IMG/VR virus record: IMGVR_UViG_3300030001_000013
Location: 1 to 57,365 of that record
Reading direction: 5' to 3' (one strand)
DNA: 57,365 bases
Source: a virus
Every line of letters begins with the position of its first letter. Positions within the stretch are counted from its first letter, which is position 1. The position numbers and the translations under genes were made by a program. This document shows positions 57,318-57,365 of the stretch, piece after piece. The notes below the pieces were generated by a model. The model did no database searches. It worked only from the letters and a program-made list of their open reading frames with translations, and had not been told where the DNA came from.

Positions 57318-57365
57318 TCTTGAAATTTTAATAATTTTTTGATTTTTTGAATACGTTGCTTAAAT

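Overview
The window reads as the complete, circularly permuted genome of a temperate tailed phage (siphovirus-like tail) of a low-GC host. The best guess for the host is a Firmicute with an outer membrane (Negativicutes-like). Replication, RinA/ArpU-like and DUF5651-like genes look Firmicute. The tail tip uses the DUF2460 / DUF2163 / NlpC-P60 / large hub set known from gene transfer agents and phages of diderm bacteria. Almost every gene is on the minus strand; only the repressor, the integrase and two predicted small RNAs are on the plus strand. I cannot prove circularity. It is inferred from a reconstituted attP-like site (3' half of tRNA-Asp plus an intact tRNA-Phe, flanked by arm-type repeats, 13.7-14.0 kb) lying between the lysis end and the integration end of the gene order.

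Layout. 0-9 kb: early leftward genes, comprising a 3D-domain exported protein, helicase-loader-like and replication proteins, a DUF2303-like protein, an MBL-fold hydrolase, RecT, a Rad50-like ATPase, and excisionase- and Cro-like regulators. 9-11 kb: the lysogeny switch, with the repressor and a tyrosine integrase on the plus strand. 11-13.5 kb: a transcription unit with tRNA-like elements and no convincing gene, small zinc-ribbon and membrane proteins, and a Rep-like protein whose leader has the layout of plasmid antisense/attenuation copy control. 13.5-14.05 kb: a second predicted small RNA, tRNA genes and attP. 14.1-16.7 kb: lysis and accessory genes (amidase, holin). 16.7-31 kb: tail fibres, hub, tail tip, tape measure and frameshifted tail chaperones. 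31-43 kb: tail tube, connectors, capsid, scaffold/protease, small membrane proteins, portal-MuF fusion and terminase. 43-46 kb: a cassette of HNH nuclease, DUF488-like protein, ParB-like protein and a glycosyltransferase resembling the TET-associated family. 46-57 kb: early accessory genes with ASCH, RinA/ArpU-like regulator, MazG-like, DUF1064-like nuclease, SSB, ParA and ParB.

How it fits together. The element carries three persistence systems: site-specific integration, a plasmid-type Rep with antisense control, and ParAB partition. It may therefore alternate between a tRNA-integrated prophage and a stable low-copy plasmid. Early leftward transcription starts from at least eight near-identical sigma70 promoters whose spacers share an operator-like sequence, so one repressor could silence dispersed operons. 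Within these operons, six copies of a hairpin element starting with TTGACATTG sit immediately after stop codons and just upstream of the next gene; I do not recognise this RNA family. Late genes run from about 46 kb down to a terminator near 14.05 kb, with weak intergenic terminators that probably set gene dosage.

All functional names come from reading translated sequence by eye; no database search was possible.
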